Shown here: in pieces, positions 54,147-63,955 of the stretch
Position numbering within the stretch: position 1 is the stretch's first letter
Layout of the letters: each line of letters begins with the position of its first letter
Assembly (NCBI GenBank): GCA_964467165.1
Contig: CAYXOL010000011.1
Coordinates: 42,494-106,493 of the forward strand
DNA: 64,000 bases
From: Clostridium_AD sp964467165
Lineage (GTDB): Bacteria; Bacillota; Clostridia; Clostridiales; Clostridiaceae
Reading direction: 5' to 3'
Position numbers and translations under genes: made by a program
Notes under the pieces: generated by a model
Told to the model about the DNA's origin: nothing
Databases searched by the model: none
What the model saw: only the letters and a program-made list of their open reading frames with translations

Positions 54147-54172
54147 ATGAGTAGATTTTATTATCTACTCAT
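54147..54172. terminator. Hairpin after the SLH-protein gene
   Basis: ATGAGTAGAT pairs perfectly with ATCTACTCAT around a 6-nt loop. It lies downstream of the minus-strand SLH gene. The T-run is better on the plus strand than on the minus strand. Confidence 0.6.
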
Positions 54173-54184
54173 TTTTATGTGGTT

Positions 54185-55660
54185 TTAGTAAATGTCAACA
54201 ATGGTACCGTCAACACCCAATACTAATGTTTTAAAATCATTAATGTTAACATTAGTTATAAAATTTTCAATACTACCGTCATAATTAGTAAGTTTGGTTT
54301 TATTGAAATACTTACTAAAGGTGTAGTTTACGTTATTAATCGTGAGTCCTGTTGGGTTAAGTATATCTGGTATGAAAGCTGTAATAGTACCAATAGCAAC
54401 TTTATCATTTACGTAAATGAAGGTGTTTTTATTCCAGATATCTGATACAAAATAAACTACATCATAAGCATTTAAATCAGCTGACTGTATATTTGCGCCT
54501 CTATAAATAAAAGCATATTTTGTGTTCTTAAGCTGATTTACAAGTTTAACATTATCAGCTCTATAAACTTCGGGTTCGCCAAAATTAGGATCTACAATAA
54601 CCAAATTTTTATTACCTGAATTATCACTATTCTTTGTTAGAATAATTGAAGAATAAGCTTTAATAGCTTTTACTGCAACGTCATAATCTATGGATACTCC
54701 ATGATAGTAATATGAAGAAGCTTCTGGTAGTTTCATAGTTTTAGCCATATCATTATTATCTTTATAAGATATAATTGGACCAGAAACACTACTTACAGCA
54801 TAGTTTTCAACGGAATTTTCTGCGGAATTTTCTTTTAGACATACTTTAGTAATAGTGGCACCATCAAGATAGAGTTTATATTTTGAGCCAAGTTCTAAGT
54901 TGCCAGCATCCCTCTTAACTGTATATTTTACTTTATCCATTAAACCTTGCCCAAACATATAAACCTCATTATCTCCTAAATCATCTGAAGTTTTTGAATT
55001 TCCAATTATAGTACCCTCTATTAATTTACCTGTAATTTCATTGTTGGGATATTTACTAGTAAAGTATTTATCAGAAAAAAACTCAGTAGTAGAACCTTTA
55101 ATTAAGCTATCAAAAAGTCTATCAAATAAAACTGCTTCAGCCCAAATAGGAATAACATCATCTTTTTTCAAATTGATCTGATATGTCAGCTTTAAATCAG
55201 CAGCCTTTTTCATATAATTAGTAGGGTAACTTCCTGTTAAATCAGATTTTGAATAACCTAGCATACGTACTATTGTGATGCAAGCTTCTTCATAGGTAAC
55301 TCCTTTGTCAGCATGATAATAACCATCATCTGTGCCATATAAAAGTCCCTGAGCCATAATAGCATTTATATAACCACTAAGACTACTTCCTGCATTTACA
55401 TCTGGAAAGATAGTTGCCCCTCTAAGACTTTCTGCCGTATCCTTTAAACCATAAATTATAGTCATATGTTTTATAAATTCACCCTTTGTTAATTTTTTGT
55501 TAGCATCCTCTGCAGAAATGTTCATTATGCCAAGCTGTTTCATTTTATTAATAGATGTTTTATTATCTAAAGTATTTGCATAAGCCCCAGTTGAAACCAT
55601 TGCATTAATTAACATTGATAGTATCAATACAACACTTAATATTGATTTTTTAAATTTCAT
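54185..55660 (-). CDS. S-layer homology (SLH) domain protein with RND pump genes
   Basis: A 491-residue exported protein. The Sec signal peptide ends about residue 28 (MVSTGAYAN). SLH-like repeats follow (LTKGEFIKHMTIIYGL, IFPDVNAGSSLSGYINAIMAQGLLYGTDDGYYHADKGVTYEEACITIVRMLGY), then a beta-rich C-terminus. SLH domains bind pyruvylated cell-wall polymers. The gene is 21 nt past the adaptor gene, so it probably belongs to the pump. ATG at 55660 follows GGATGGTGGG. Confidence 0.84.
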   Translation of the reverse strand: MKFKKSILSVVLILSMLINAMVSTGAYANTLDNKTSINKMKQLGIMNISAEDANKKLTKGEFIKHMTIIYGLKDTAESLRGATIFPDVNAGSSLSGYINAIMAQGLLYGTDDGYYHADKGVTYEEACITIVRMLGYSKSDLTGSYPTNYMKKAADLKLTYQINLKKDDVIPIWAEAVLFDRLFDSLIKGSTTEFFSDKYFTSKYPNNEITGKLIEGTIIGNSKTSDDLGDNEVYMFGQGLMDKVKYTVKRDAGNLELGSKYKLYLDGATITKVCLKENSAENSVENYAVSSVSGPIISYKDNNDMAKTMKLPEASSYYYHGVSIDYDVAVKAIKAYSSIILTKNSDNSGNKNLVIVDPNFGEPEVYRADNVKLVNQLKNTKYAFIYRGANIQSADLNAYDVVYFVSDIWNKNTFIYVNDKVAIGTITAFIPDILNPTGLTINNVNYTFSKYFNKTKLTNYDGSIENFITNVNINDFKTLVLGVDGTIVDIY

Positions 55661-55681
55661 TCTTCCCACCATCCTATCTAT

Positions 55682-56923
55682 TTATTTAGTGATATTTACC
55701 TTTTCACCGTTATTTAGAAAACTTTGCCCTTCAGTTACCACAGAATCACCAAGTTTTATACCACTTTTGATTTCAATTTGTTTATTATTTGTAATTCCCA
55801 CAACAACTTCTGTTTTCTTTAGTGTATTGGATTCTACTGCATATACATATTGTACACTATTTTCTGTAAATATTGCGCTATTTGGTACAACAGGTATATT
55901 ATTTTTGATTTCATCTGGAAAATTCGCCCTAACTATCATACCTGCTTTAATAGAATTATCTTTATTATCTATTCGTAGCTTTACTGTATATAGATGTGTT
56001 GTAGCATCTGCGGAAGGACTTATGGTATCTACTTTTCCTTCCACAATCTTATTATTCATAGAAGCTATTTGTAAAGGTATCTTCTGTGATATTTTTACTT
56101 TTACAACACCTTTATCTGTCATATTTACCTCAGCAAGTAAACTACTGGTATCAATTATAGTAAATGCAATAATTGCACTTGATACCATTTGACCAACTTC
56201 CACATTTCTTACAGAGACAACTCCATCTATAGGTGAAGTAATGGTAGAATTATCTATTTGTATTTGAGCCAAATCAAGAGCTCCCTGAGCCTGCTCAACT
56301 TGACCTGCAATAGCTGCATTAGATTGTGGTCCGATTTTTGACTTTAAAAGTTCTAAAGAACTTTTAGCGGCGTTAAGTTGCGAAGCAGTACTATCTAATT
56401 TTGATTTTGCAGCGTCTAGTTCTTCCTTAGAATAATCTCCTATATTGTATTGCTGTTTTACCATATTATAATTGGTTTGTGCATCATTATATGAATTTTG
56501 TGCAGTATCTACAGAAGATTTTGCAGGTATCAATTGCTGTAGATAACCTGAATCGCTGGTTTTGATAAAGCTTGCTTTAGCTGTATCCAAGGCCCCTTTA
56601 GTTTGATTGTATTGTGCTTGCAATTCCTTTGTTCCCACAGTAAATAAAATATCCCCTTTTTTCACTGCTTGACCAATGTTTACTCTTACACTTTCAATAT
56701 TACCAGCTACTTTAGAACTAACGCCAATCTTACTGCAAGGAGCTACTTCACCTCCATATGTTATATCAGTTTCTATGGAAGAAGTACTCACAGAAATCGC
56801 TTTAACATTTTTTATAGCTTCCGGAGGAGCCACGTCCTTTTTGGCACAACCTGTTGCAGCTAGAGTTATACTGCATATTAAACTTATTGCTAAAACTCTC
56901 TTAATCCCTGAAAGCTTTATCAT
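55682..56923 (-). CDS. RND efflux adaptor (HlyD/MFP) lipoprotein
   Basis: A 413-residue membrane-fusion protein. The lipobox LAATGCAKK at the N-terminus is followed by a split lipoyl domain (KVAGNIESVRVNIGQAVKKGD and ITSPIDGVVSVRNVEVGQMV), a long coiled-coil hairpin between them (about residues 105-205), a beta-barrel and a membrane-proximal domain. It links the RND pump to the outside. In a monoderm it is lipid-anchored on the outer face. The ATGA overlap with the pump gene indicates one transcript. Confidence 0.9.
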   Translation of the reverse strand: MIKLSGIKRVLAISLICSITLAATGCAKKDVAPPEAIKNVKAISVSTSSIETDITYGGEVAPCSKIGVSSKVAGNIESVRVNIGQAVKKGDILFTVGTKELQAQYNQTKGALDTAKASFIKTSDSGYLQQLIPAKSSVDTAQNSYNDAQTNYNMVKQQYNIGDYSKEELDAAKSKLDSTASQLNAAKSSLELLKSKIGPQSNAAIAGQVEQAQGALDLAQIQIDNSTITSPIDGVVSVRNVEVGQMVSSAIIAFTIIDTSSLLAEVNMTDKGVVKVKISQKIPLQIASMNNKIVEGKVDTISPSADATTHLYTVKLRIDNKDNSIKAGMIVRANFPDEIKNNIPVVPNSAIFTENSVQYVYAVESNTLKKTEVVVGITNNKQIEIKSGIKLGDSVVTEGQSFLNNGEKVNITK

Positions 56924-59900
56924 ACTGTAACCTCCTTTTTATATTTGCTAGATTTTCTTTTCTTTTTAGAAAATAATTTTTCCTGCATATCATCCATTAT
57001 TGTATATACTACGGGAATAATTATTGGTGAAATAAGTGTAGATGTAATCAAGCCTCCTATTAGTACCACGGCCATACCTACTCTAAACTCGCTACCTTCA
57101 CCACTAGCAATTGCAGAGGGTAACATTCCAACTATCATAGTTGCAGTAGTCATAAGTATTGGTCTTAATCTTGTAATTCCAGCTTCTAATAGTGCTTCTC
57201 TTAAAGGCATTCCTGTTTGCCTAAGAGTTAGTGTATAATCTACTAATAGTGTTCCACTTTTAGCTGACAGACCATCAAGCATTATTAATCCAATAATTGA
57301 AACAATATTTAAAGCATTTCCTGTAATCGCTAGTCCTATTAATGCTCCAATTAATCCACAGGGGAGGGAAAGCATCCTTAGGAAAGGTGTTAAAAAAGAT
57401 TCATATAAAACAACTAATATCATATATACAAGCATAATGGCTAAAGCCATAACTTGAATTAGTGAAGCAAAGGATTCTGTCATCTGCTTTTGGTCACCGC
57501 CAAAATTCAGTTCATAATTGGCTGGTATGGGAATTTCGTTTACTTTTTTTTCAACATCTGTGGTAATACTGCCAAGAGCTCTTCCTTCAATATTAGCTGA
57601 AATGGTACCTGTTTCCATACGGTCTAGTCTTAATGATTGCTCAGCACTGTCAGACATATAGACTCTTGCTAATTGATCAAGAGGAAATTGCAGACCAGCT
57701 GAATTAGCTACCTTTATTGAGGACATATCAGCCATTGTGACTATTTGGCCTTTAGCAAGTTTTACAACCACATCATATTCATCACCATTTTGCCTAAATA
57801 CGCCACCATCTACTCCTTGCTGCGAAATAGCTCTAATAGCGCTTGATATCTGAGAAGGTGTAATTCCATATTTTGCAGTGGCAATTCTGTCAATTTCAAC
57901 AGCAATTTGATTTTCATTTGCTTGAATATTGTTACTTAAATCTATTATACCTGGCACTCCTTGTAGTGAATTCTGCACTTTAATGCTTAATTCTTTTAAA
58001 ACCTCCTTATCAGGACCAGTCACATTTATTTTAATTGGCTTCCCAGCAGAACCCATTGCGCTACTTTCATCTATAGATATATCAACTCCAGTAAGGCTTT
58101 TTGACCATTCACGTGTCTCTGAGGCAATCTTTGCTTGACCCTTTTTCCTGTCGGTTTTTGCCAATAACTTAACATCGATTTGTGCAGAAGCTTCATTATT
58201 TCCTATACCTACAATAGTAAAGTAATTTGTAACTTCCTTCACCTTCTTTAAATGCTCTTCAACCTCTTTAACTTTAGCATTGGTAAGTTTAACATCACTG
58301 TCTGATCTCAGTTTCATATTAATTGTAAAGGCACTTTGATCCGTTGCAGTCATAAATTCAGAATTAATAAATTTAAGAGGAATTAATGCAATACTACATA
58401 TCAATATCAAAACCACGCTAATTACTACTTGCCATCTGTGATCAAGAGCAAATATAAGGAATTTTTTATAAAAATAATAGAATTTATCAGTTAGCTTATC
58501 AAATATTCCCCTTTTCTTAGGCTTTTTATTTTGTAATTCTCCTTCTGCAATGTTTTTATTTTCCTTTAATAATTTTGAAGCAAGCATAGGTGTAAGAGTA
58601 AAGGAAACAAGTAGAGAGAACAAAGCAGCAAAAACTACTGTAAGTCCAAACTGTGTAAAATATTTACCAACCATCCCTGATGTGAAAGCTAATGGGCCAA
58701 ATACAGCTACATCGCATAAGGTTATGGATATAGCCGCCATAGCTATTTCCTTTCGCCCATTTAAAACTGCCGTCTTTAGATTTTCTCCTAGATTTAAGTG
58801 CCTTTGAATATTTTCAATTACAACCACAGAGTCATCTACAAGAATACCTATGCACAAGGATAAAGCCAGTAGTGACATCATATTAAGGGTAAATTTAAAA
58901 AGATACATACACAAGAATGTTCCAACAAGAGAGGTTGGTATTGCAATAAATATTATCAAAGAAGATCTTGTACTTTTGAGAAAAAGGAACATAACTATAA
59001 TTGTTGTAATAATCCCCTCCATAAGACCAGATTGAACTTCTCTAAGCGAGGAGGTTATATAGCTTGATGAATCCTCTGTTACAGCTACACTTGTTCCTTT
59101 TGGAATAGTCTTTTTTAAAACCTCTAGCTGTTTTTGTACAGCTTTAGCGGTTTTAACTATATTTGCATCACTTTGTTTTTGAACAAGTATACCTATAGAA
59201 CTCTTTCCATTATATCGCACTATTTCATTTTCCACTGGATAATCTAGCTTTACCTCTGCAATTTCAGCAAGTCTTATGGTTCCACCACTTACCATTGGAA
59301 TTTGGATATTTTGTGCGTCTTTTACATCTTTAAATTGACCAAGTACTCTTATACTTTGATTAGAATCTCCTTGTTTAAATTGACCTGCTGGTATATTTAT
59401 GTTTTCACTTTGAAGTCTTTGGGTCACGGTATTAATAGCTATTCCATACTTCTCTAAAAGTACTTTGTCCACATTAATAACCAATTGTTTTTTAATAGCG
59501 CCCTCTAAAGTTACATTACCAACACCCTCGACCTTTTGTAATGATTTTTTTATTAAATCCGCACTGTTATACAATGCACTATAAGGGAGTGAACTTGAGA
59601 CCGAAAGACTTATAATAGGGGCAGCATTTGAATCTAACTTGCTTATTACTGGTTTTGAAGCGGACATAGGGAGTGCTACAGTTCCTAAAGCTTGTTGAAC
59701 ATCTAAAAACGCAGTGTTCATATCAGTTCCCATTTTGAACACAATTGTGGTATAACCGTATCCTTCTGAAGAACCTGAATTCAGAGTATCAATACCACTT
59801 ATTCCTGAAACTGCATCCTCTGTTGGTTTAACTATATCATTCTCTATTTCTTCTGTACCAGCACCGCCATAGACAGTTGATATAGTTATTATAGGCATAT

Positions 59901-60021
59901 CAACTGAAGGAAGTAAATCTGCACCAAGCTTTAGATATGAAGATACTCCTAATACAACTATTAACAAAACTACCGTAAGAACGGCAAGTGGTTTTTTTAC
60001 AGAAATTTCTGTAATACTCAT
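56920..60021 (-). CDS. RND-family multidrug efflux pump (AcrB/MMPL-type HAE)
   Basis: A 1033-residue proton-coupled transporter. Twelve transmembrane segments are split by two large extracytoplasmic loops. The proton-relay Asp pair is in LCIGILVDDSVVVIENI and the Lys is in LSAKSGTLLVDYTL. The start MSITEISVKKPL follows AAGGAGG at 60021. An in-frame start at 60066 would add unrelated residues. It probably exports amphiphilic compounds or lipids. There is no TolC-like gene, consistent with a single-membrane cell. Confidence 0.93.
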   Translation of the reverse strand: MSITEISVKKPLAVLTVVLLIVVLGVSSYLKLGADLLPSVDMPIITISTVYGGAGTEEIENDIVKPTEDAVSGISGIDTLNSGSSEGYGYTTIVFKMGTDMNTAFLDVQQALGTVALPMSASKPVISKLDSNAAPIISLSVSSSLPYSALYNSADLIKKSLQKVEGVGNVTLEGAIKKQLVINVDKVLLEKYGIAINTVTQRLQSENINIPAGQFKQGDSNQSIRVLGQFKDVKDAQNIQIPMVSGGTIRLAEIAEVKLDYPVENEIVRYNGKSSIGILVQKQSDANIVKTAKAVQKQLEVLKKTIPKGTSVAVTEDSSSYITSSLREVQSGLMEGIITTIIVMFLFLKSTRSSLIIFIAIPTSLVGTFLCMYLFKFTLNMMSLLALSLCIGILVDDSVVVIENIQRHLNLGENLKTAVLNGRKEIAMAAISITLCDVAVFGPLAFTSGMVGKYFTQFGLTVVFAALFSLLVSFTLTPMLASKLLKENKNIAEGELQNKKPKKRGIFDKLTDKFYYFYKKFLIFALDHRWQVVISVVLILICSIALIPLKFINSEFMTATDQSAFTINMKLRSDSDVKLTNAKVKEVEEHLKKVKEVTNYFTIVGIGNNEASAQIDVKLLAKTDRKKGQAKIASETREWSKSLTGVDISIDESSAMGSAGKPIKINVTGPDKEVLKELSIKVQNSLQGVPGIIDLSNNIQANENQIAVEIDRIATAKYGITPSQISSAIRAISQQGVDGGVFRQNGDEYDVVVKLAKGQIVTMADMSSIKVANSAGLQFPLDQLARVYMSDSAEQSLRLDRMETGTISANIEGRALGSITTDVEKKVNEIPIPANYELNFGGDQKQMTESFASLIQVMALAIMLVYMILVVLYESFLTPFLRMLSLPCGLIGALIGLAITGNALNIVSIIGLIMLDGLSAKSGTLLVDYTLTLRQTGMPLREALLEAGITRLRPILMTTATMIVGMLPSAIASGEGSEFRVGMAVVLIGGLITSTLISPIIIPVVYTIMDDMQEKLFSKKKRKSSKYKKEVTV

Positions 60022-60110
60022 TGTCAAATCCTCCTTGAAATTAATTTGGAAACTCTCATGACCCAATATACCAAATTTTATCTAAATAGGTTATTTAAAA
60101 TTACTCCTCC

Positions 60111-60139
60111 ATTATATTCTAATATGATAGTGGAAACAA
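60111..60139 (-). promoter_or_regulatory. Promoter of the RND operon
   Basis: On the minus strand, TTGTTT (60139-60134), 17 nt, TATAAT (60116-60111). It gives a leader of about 80 nt before the pump start. Confidence 0.6.
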
Positions 60140-60195
60140 TTGTACCTTTGGGCAAAAAACTAATTCTAAATAGGAATTTAGTTTAGTTATTAAAA

Positions 60196-60242
60196 GCATA
60201 ATGGGGGGTGCCACTAAAGTTTGGCGACACCCCCTATTATGC
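60196..60242 (-). terminator. Terminator after the two-component system
   Basis: A 15-bp stem (60196-60210 with 60228-60242, one G-T pair) is followed on the minus strand by TTTTAATAA. It separates the regulator genes from the pump operon. Confidence 0.85.
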
Positions 60243-60254
60243 TTGTATGCGAAA

Positions 60255-60908
60255 CTATTTATAAATGTGAATAATCCCTTGTTTTATAGCTACTGCTACA
60301 GCTTCTGCTCGAGAAGCAACTTTAAGTTTAGAATATATGTTGGTTAAATGTGCTTTAACAGTTCTCTCAGATATATCCATATCAAAAGCTATCTCTTTAC
60401 TTGGATAACCTCTAGCAATAGCTTGCAAAACAAACAATTCTTTTTCAGTCACTATAGGATTTAAGGAGTAGTTTGGTTGTATTTGATTTTTGGTAGAGTT
60501 AAAAATTTTGTCACTTATTTCTGGTTGAAGTAGTATCTCTCCTCTTAGAGCAGCTTCAATAGTTCTAATTATATTCTCCCGTGTAGTGTCTTTTAGTAAA
60601 TATCCTTTTGCACCCAAGGAAAGCCCTTGTTTCATTAAATTACCTTCATTGAAGGTTGTCAAAATAATTATTGGAATCTGATTATTTTTTTCATTCAAGG
60701 CTTTTATGGCCTCTATTCCATTCATTTTTGGCATACTTAAGTCCATCAAAACTACATCTGGTTTTAATTGGTCAATTAACTTTAAAGCCTCCTCTCCATT
60801 TTCTGATTCACCAATAACTTCATAATTATCTTCTGTTTCAAATATTAATTTTAATCCTTCTCTAACAACTAAATGATCATCCACTATTAATAATTTAATT
60901 TTCCTCAT
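60255..60908 (-). CDS. NarL/LuxR-family response regulator
   Basis: A 217-residue DNA-binding regulator. The receiver has LIVDDHLVVREGL and the phosphorylation Asp in DVVLMDLSMPKMNG. The C-terminal LuxR helix-turn-helix reads ELFVLQAIARGYPSKEIAFDMDISERTVKAHLTNIYSKL. It starts directly after the kinase stop (TGA-ATG). The pump operon lies just downstream on the same strand and is the obvious target. Confidence 0.93.
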   Translation of the reverse strand: MRKIKLLIVDDHLVVREGLKLIFETEDNYEVIGESENGEEALKLIDQLKPDVVLMDLSMPKMNGIEAIKALNEKNNQIPIIILTTFNEGNLMKQGLSLGAKGYLLKDTTRENIIRTIEAALRGEILLQPEISDKIFNSTKNQIQPNYSLNPIVTEKELFVLQAIARGYPSKEIAFDMDISERTVKAHLTNIYSKLKVASRAEAVAVAIKQGIIHIYK

Positions 60909-62108
60909 TCAATACCCCTTCTTTATTGGAAGTTTAACATTGATACTTGTACCAGTTTTCTTTGTGCTTTGTATTTCAATAGATCCACCAATTACTCTTA
61001 TGCGCTCAGTTATTCCCAGCAAGCCATAATGTCCATATAATTTATTTAAAAGTTTTGCATTAAATCCTATTCCATCATCTAAGATATTCATGCACATTTG
61101 ATTAGTATCTTCTATTATTTTAACAGATACATTTTTTGCTTTTGAGTGTTTTGTAATATTAGTTAAACATTCTCTCACAATGTATAAACTATGTTCCACT
61201 AGCTTTGTGGGAAGGTTGGATTCTACTCTAATATCTAGCGTAGTAGAAATATTTACTATAGCCTTAAAATGATTAATTTCATTTTTTATTTGATTAACAA
61301 AATCTATATCAGAGTCTGATTGAAATCGTAAGTCATCTATAACAAGTCGTGCATCTGATAGAGTTCTTCTTGCTTGTTTCATAGAATTTTGCACAATTTC
61401 TTGAGCTCGTTTTGTATTTTCATTAGATAAATGAGTATTTACTGCTTCTAATTGCATAATTATCCCTGCAAGTCCTTGAGCTAGTGTATCATGTAAGTCC
61501 CTTGCCATTCGCTGTCTTTCATTAGCTAAGGTTAATTCTTCCACTTCTTCATAAGCAAATTCTAATTCTCGTAAAACTTTTTGAGTTCTAATACGAGCTT
61601 TTACTTGTTTAGAAAAGAGAAGGGAATATGCACTGACAAAAATAATTATAAACAAAAATAAAGGAACAAATGTAACTAAATCCTTACTCCTATTAGCAAT
61701 ATAAATATCTATAAAGAATATAATATAGAAGAAAAAGAAAGTGCAAATAACCTTTATAGAATGATAATAAATACCTATACTTTGCGATATCATAATAGGT
61801 ATAAGTCCAAAAAATATAGCTGGAGAACCTGTGGGCATTATAAATGCACTAATAACAATTAATAGTCCTTGTATCCCAAAGTAAATCCAGGGCACTTTTA
61901 CAAATAAAGTACTAGCTACGAAATATAATGCTAAATATAAAGCCATTATTATTGTAAAAAATATACTTGCTACCAATAAGGGTTGTGTTAGATTTTGCAA
62001 AAATAGTGCAGTTCCATAAACTAAAGTAATCCATACTGCTACAGGGACCCTTGATTCAATAAATTCATTTGAATCTATGGGTTTTAATTTATTACGCAAA
62101 TTAATCAC
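60909..62108 (-). CDS. Membrane sensor histidine kinase, HisKA_3 (NarL-type partner)
   Basis: A 399-residue kinase with about six transmembrane segments in the first 170 residues and almost no extracytoplasmic domain, followed by a linker helix, an H-box MARDLHDTLAQGLAGIIMQLEAV and an HATPase (LTNITKHSKAKNVSVKI, DDGIGF). This layout matches intramembrane-sensing kinases such as DesK or LiaS, which respond to membrane state. The start is uncertain. GTG at 62108 overlaps the AGGTG ribosome site, and TTG at 62099 has better spacing. Confidence 0.88.
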   Translation of the reverse strand: MINLRNKLKPIDSNEFIESRVPVAVWITLVYGTALFLQNLTQPLLVASIFFTIIMALYLALYFVASTLFVKVPWIYFGIQGLLIVISAFIMPTGSPAIFFGLIPIMISQSIGIYYHSIKVICTFFFFYIIFFIDIYIANRSKDLVTFVPLFLFIIIFVSAYSLLFSKQVKARIRTQKVLRELEFAYEEVEELTLANERQRMARDLHDTLAQGLAGIIMQLEAVNTHLSNENTKRAQEIVQNSMKQARRTLSDARLVIDDLRFQSDSDIDFVNQIKNEINHFKAIVNISTTLDIRVESNLPTKLVEHSLYIVRECLTNITKHSKAKNVSVKIIEDTNQMCMNILDDGIGFNAKLLNKLYGHYGLLGITERIRVIGGSIEIQSTKKTGTSINVKLPIKKGY

Positions 62109-62447
62109 CTGCCTTTTTATAAAATTATGTCACATATTAATCTTTAAGTCAAAATCTAAAAAATTTAATTAAGGCATCAGCCGTGTTTTTGAGAAGAGAT
62201 GGAATATATTTTTTACTTCGTGTGTCATTATTGATTTTAGAGTGAAAAATTATGAACAAAATGTAAATTAGTAAAATTAATGTGGATTTTAATTGAATAT
62301 AATGGAATTAAATGAATTATTATGTGTAATGACTAATATAATAATTAATCATTTAGGAGCTACCTAGCTTTTACGTGGATTATTTTATACATTTATAGGT
62401 ATAAATATGAAAAAAAAGTTTTCGTGGATATTTATGCCTTGTTTTTG

Positions 62448-62463
62448 TTGTTATACATAACAA
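62448..62463. promoter_or_regulatory. Operator-like palindrome
   Basis: A perfect 7-2-7 inverted repeat, TTGTTAT-AC-ATAACAA, roughly 240 nt before arcA. The binding protein is unknown. Confidence 0.45.
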
Positions 62464-62648
62464 ATTGAATGTTTGTGAATATATATACAATGAAATAGCG
62501 AGTTTTAAAATTCAAATCGGTATATGTATAGTATAGTCAAGCAAATTAGATACTAGAAGAGTAAACTTCTTGTTAAACTAATATCAAAGCTTCTGAATAA
62601 GATATATATATATTTACACCCAAATATGAGGTTTTAATTGTGAAATCG

Positions 62649-62670
62649 TATACCCTATAATGAGGGTATA
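62649..62670 (+). promoter_or_regulatory. arcA -10 element in a palindrome
   Basis: TATACCC and GGGTATA flank 8 nt that contain TATAAT (62656-62661). It sits 31 nt before the arcA start. A repressor bound to the palindrome would cover the -10 box. The -35 region (TTTAAT at 62633) is weak, suggesting activator dependence. Confidence 0.5.
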
Positions 62671-62700
62671 AACAAACAAATGGATATAGGAGGCAATTTA

Positions 62701-63924
62701 ATGAAATCTTTTATAAATGTAACTTCTGAAATAGGAAAACTTAATAGTGTAATGTTACATAGACCCGGTAGAGAAATAGAAAATTTAACACCAAATCTTC
62801 TTGAAAGATTACTTTTTGATGATATTCCTTATTTAGACGTAGCTAGAAAAGAGCATGATATATTTGCTAAAATATTAAAGGAAAACCATGTGGAGGTTCT
62901 TTATTTAGAAGAACTTGTTACTGAGGCTTTAAATGATGAAAAGGTAAAGAAAATATTTTTACAACAGTTTTTACAAGAAAGTCACATTAGCAATAAAGAA
63001 ATATATAAATCTCTATATGACTATTTGATGTCCAAGCCTACAAGAGAAATGATAGATATTCTTATGGCTGGTGTTAGAAAAAATGAGATCGATGTTAAGG
63101 ATATGTATTCTCTTAGAGGTTTAATAGGAAACCAGTATCCATTCTATTTAGATCCTATGCCAAATCTTTATTTTACTCGTGACCCAGGTGCTTCAATTGG
63201 AAATGGTATTACTATAAATACAATGCAAACTGAAGCTAGAAGACGTGAGACCTTGTTTCTAGAATTTATTCATAAATATCATAGCTCTTTCAAACAATAT
63301 GAAGTTCCACTTTGGTATGATAGAACACTTCCAAATAATATTGAAGGTGGAGACGAGCTTATATTATCTGCAACAACTCTTGCAATAGGATGTAGTCAAA
63401 GAACTTCACCTGAAGCTATAGAAGTTGTAGCAAGGAATTTATTTGAAAAACATACTACTTTTGAAAAAGTATTAGTATTAGAAATCCCATCTAGTAGAGC
63501 ATTTATGCATCTTGATACTGTATTTACTATGGTTGATTATGATAAATTTACAATACATCCTGAGATAGAAGGACCACTTAATGTCTTTGAAATTACAAAA
63601 GGCGTTGATGGAGAATTAGTTATTAATCAAGAAAAAGATATATTACAAAATGTATTAAAATCCGCATTAAACTTGCCTTCTGTTGAATTAATAAGATGCG
63701 GTGGTGGTGATTCTATTGTAGCTGCCAGGGAACAATGGAATGATGGATCAAATACACTTGCCATTGCACCAGGAAAGGTTATAACTTATGAAAGAAATTA
63801 TGTTACAAATGAAATTTTAACAAAGCGTGGAATAACAGTTATAACAATGCCAAGTGCCGAGCTTTCTAGAGGAAGAGGCGGTCCAAGATGTATGAGTATG
63901 CCACTAAATAGAGATGACTTATAA
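62701..63924 (+). CDS. arcA: Arginine deiminase
   Basis: A 407-residue enzyme that hydrolyses L-arginine to citrulline and ammonia as the first step of the arginine deiminase pathway. Signatures are the N-terminal EIGKLNSVMLHRPGREIENL, FTRDPG, NIEGGDELIL, HLDTVFTMVD (catalytic His) and the catalytic Cys in GGPRCMSMPLNRDDL. ATG at 62701 follows GGAGG. An upstream in-frame start at 62680 overlaps that site. The next gene begins 31 nt later. Confidence 0.96.
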   Translation: MKSFINVTSEIGKLNSVMLHRPGREIENLTPNLLERLLFDDIPYLDVARKEHDIFAKILKENHVEVLYLEELVTEALNDEKVKKIFLQQFLQESHISNKEIYKSLYDYLMSKPTREMIDILMAGVRKNEIDVKDMYSLRGLIGNQYPFYLDPMPNLYFTRDPGASIGNGITINTMQTEARRRETLFLEFIHKYHSSFKQYEVPLWYDRTLPNNIEGGDELILSATTLAIGCSQRTSPEAIEVVARNLFEKHTTFEKVLVLEIPSSRAFMHLDTVFTMVDYDKFTIHPEIEGPLNVFEITKGVDGELVINQEKDILQNVLKSALNLPSVELIRCGGGDSIVAAREQWNDGSNTLAIAPGKVITYERNYVTNEILTKRGITVITMPSAELSRGRGGPRCMSMPLNRDDL

Positions 63925-63955
63925 AAAATAACAACAATGCTAGGAGGAAATTATT

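Larger units (their letters stand above)
62109..62700. other. Long divergent control region upstream of arcA
   Basis: About 590 nt of A/T-rich sequence. It includes a TATAAT at 62298 lacking a good -35, a palindrome TTGTTAT-AC-ATAACAA at 62448-62463, and a TATACCC/GGGTATA palindrome with a TATAAT in its centre at 62649-62670. No ORF with a ribosome site is seen. The length implies regulation of the arginine deiminase operon. Confidence 0.5.
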
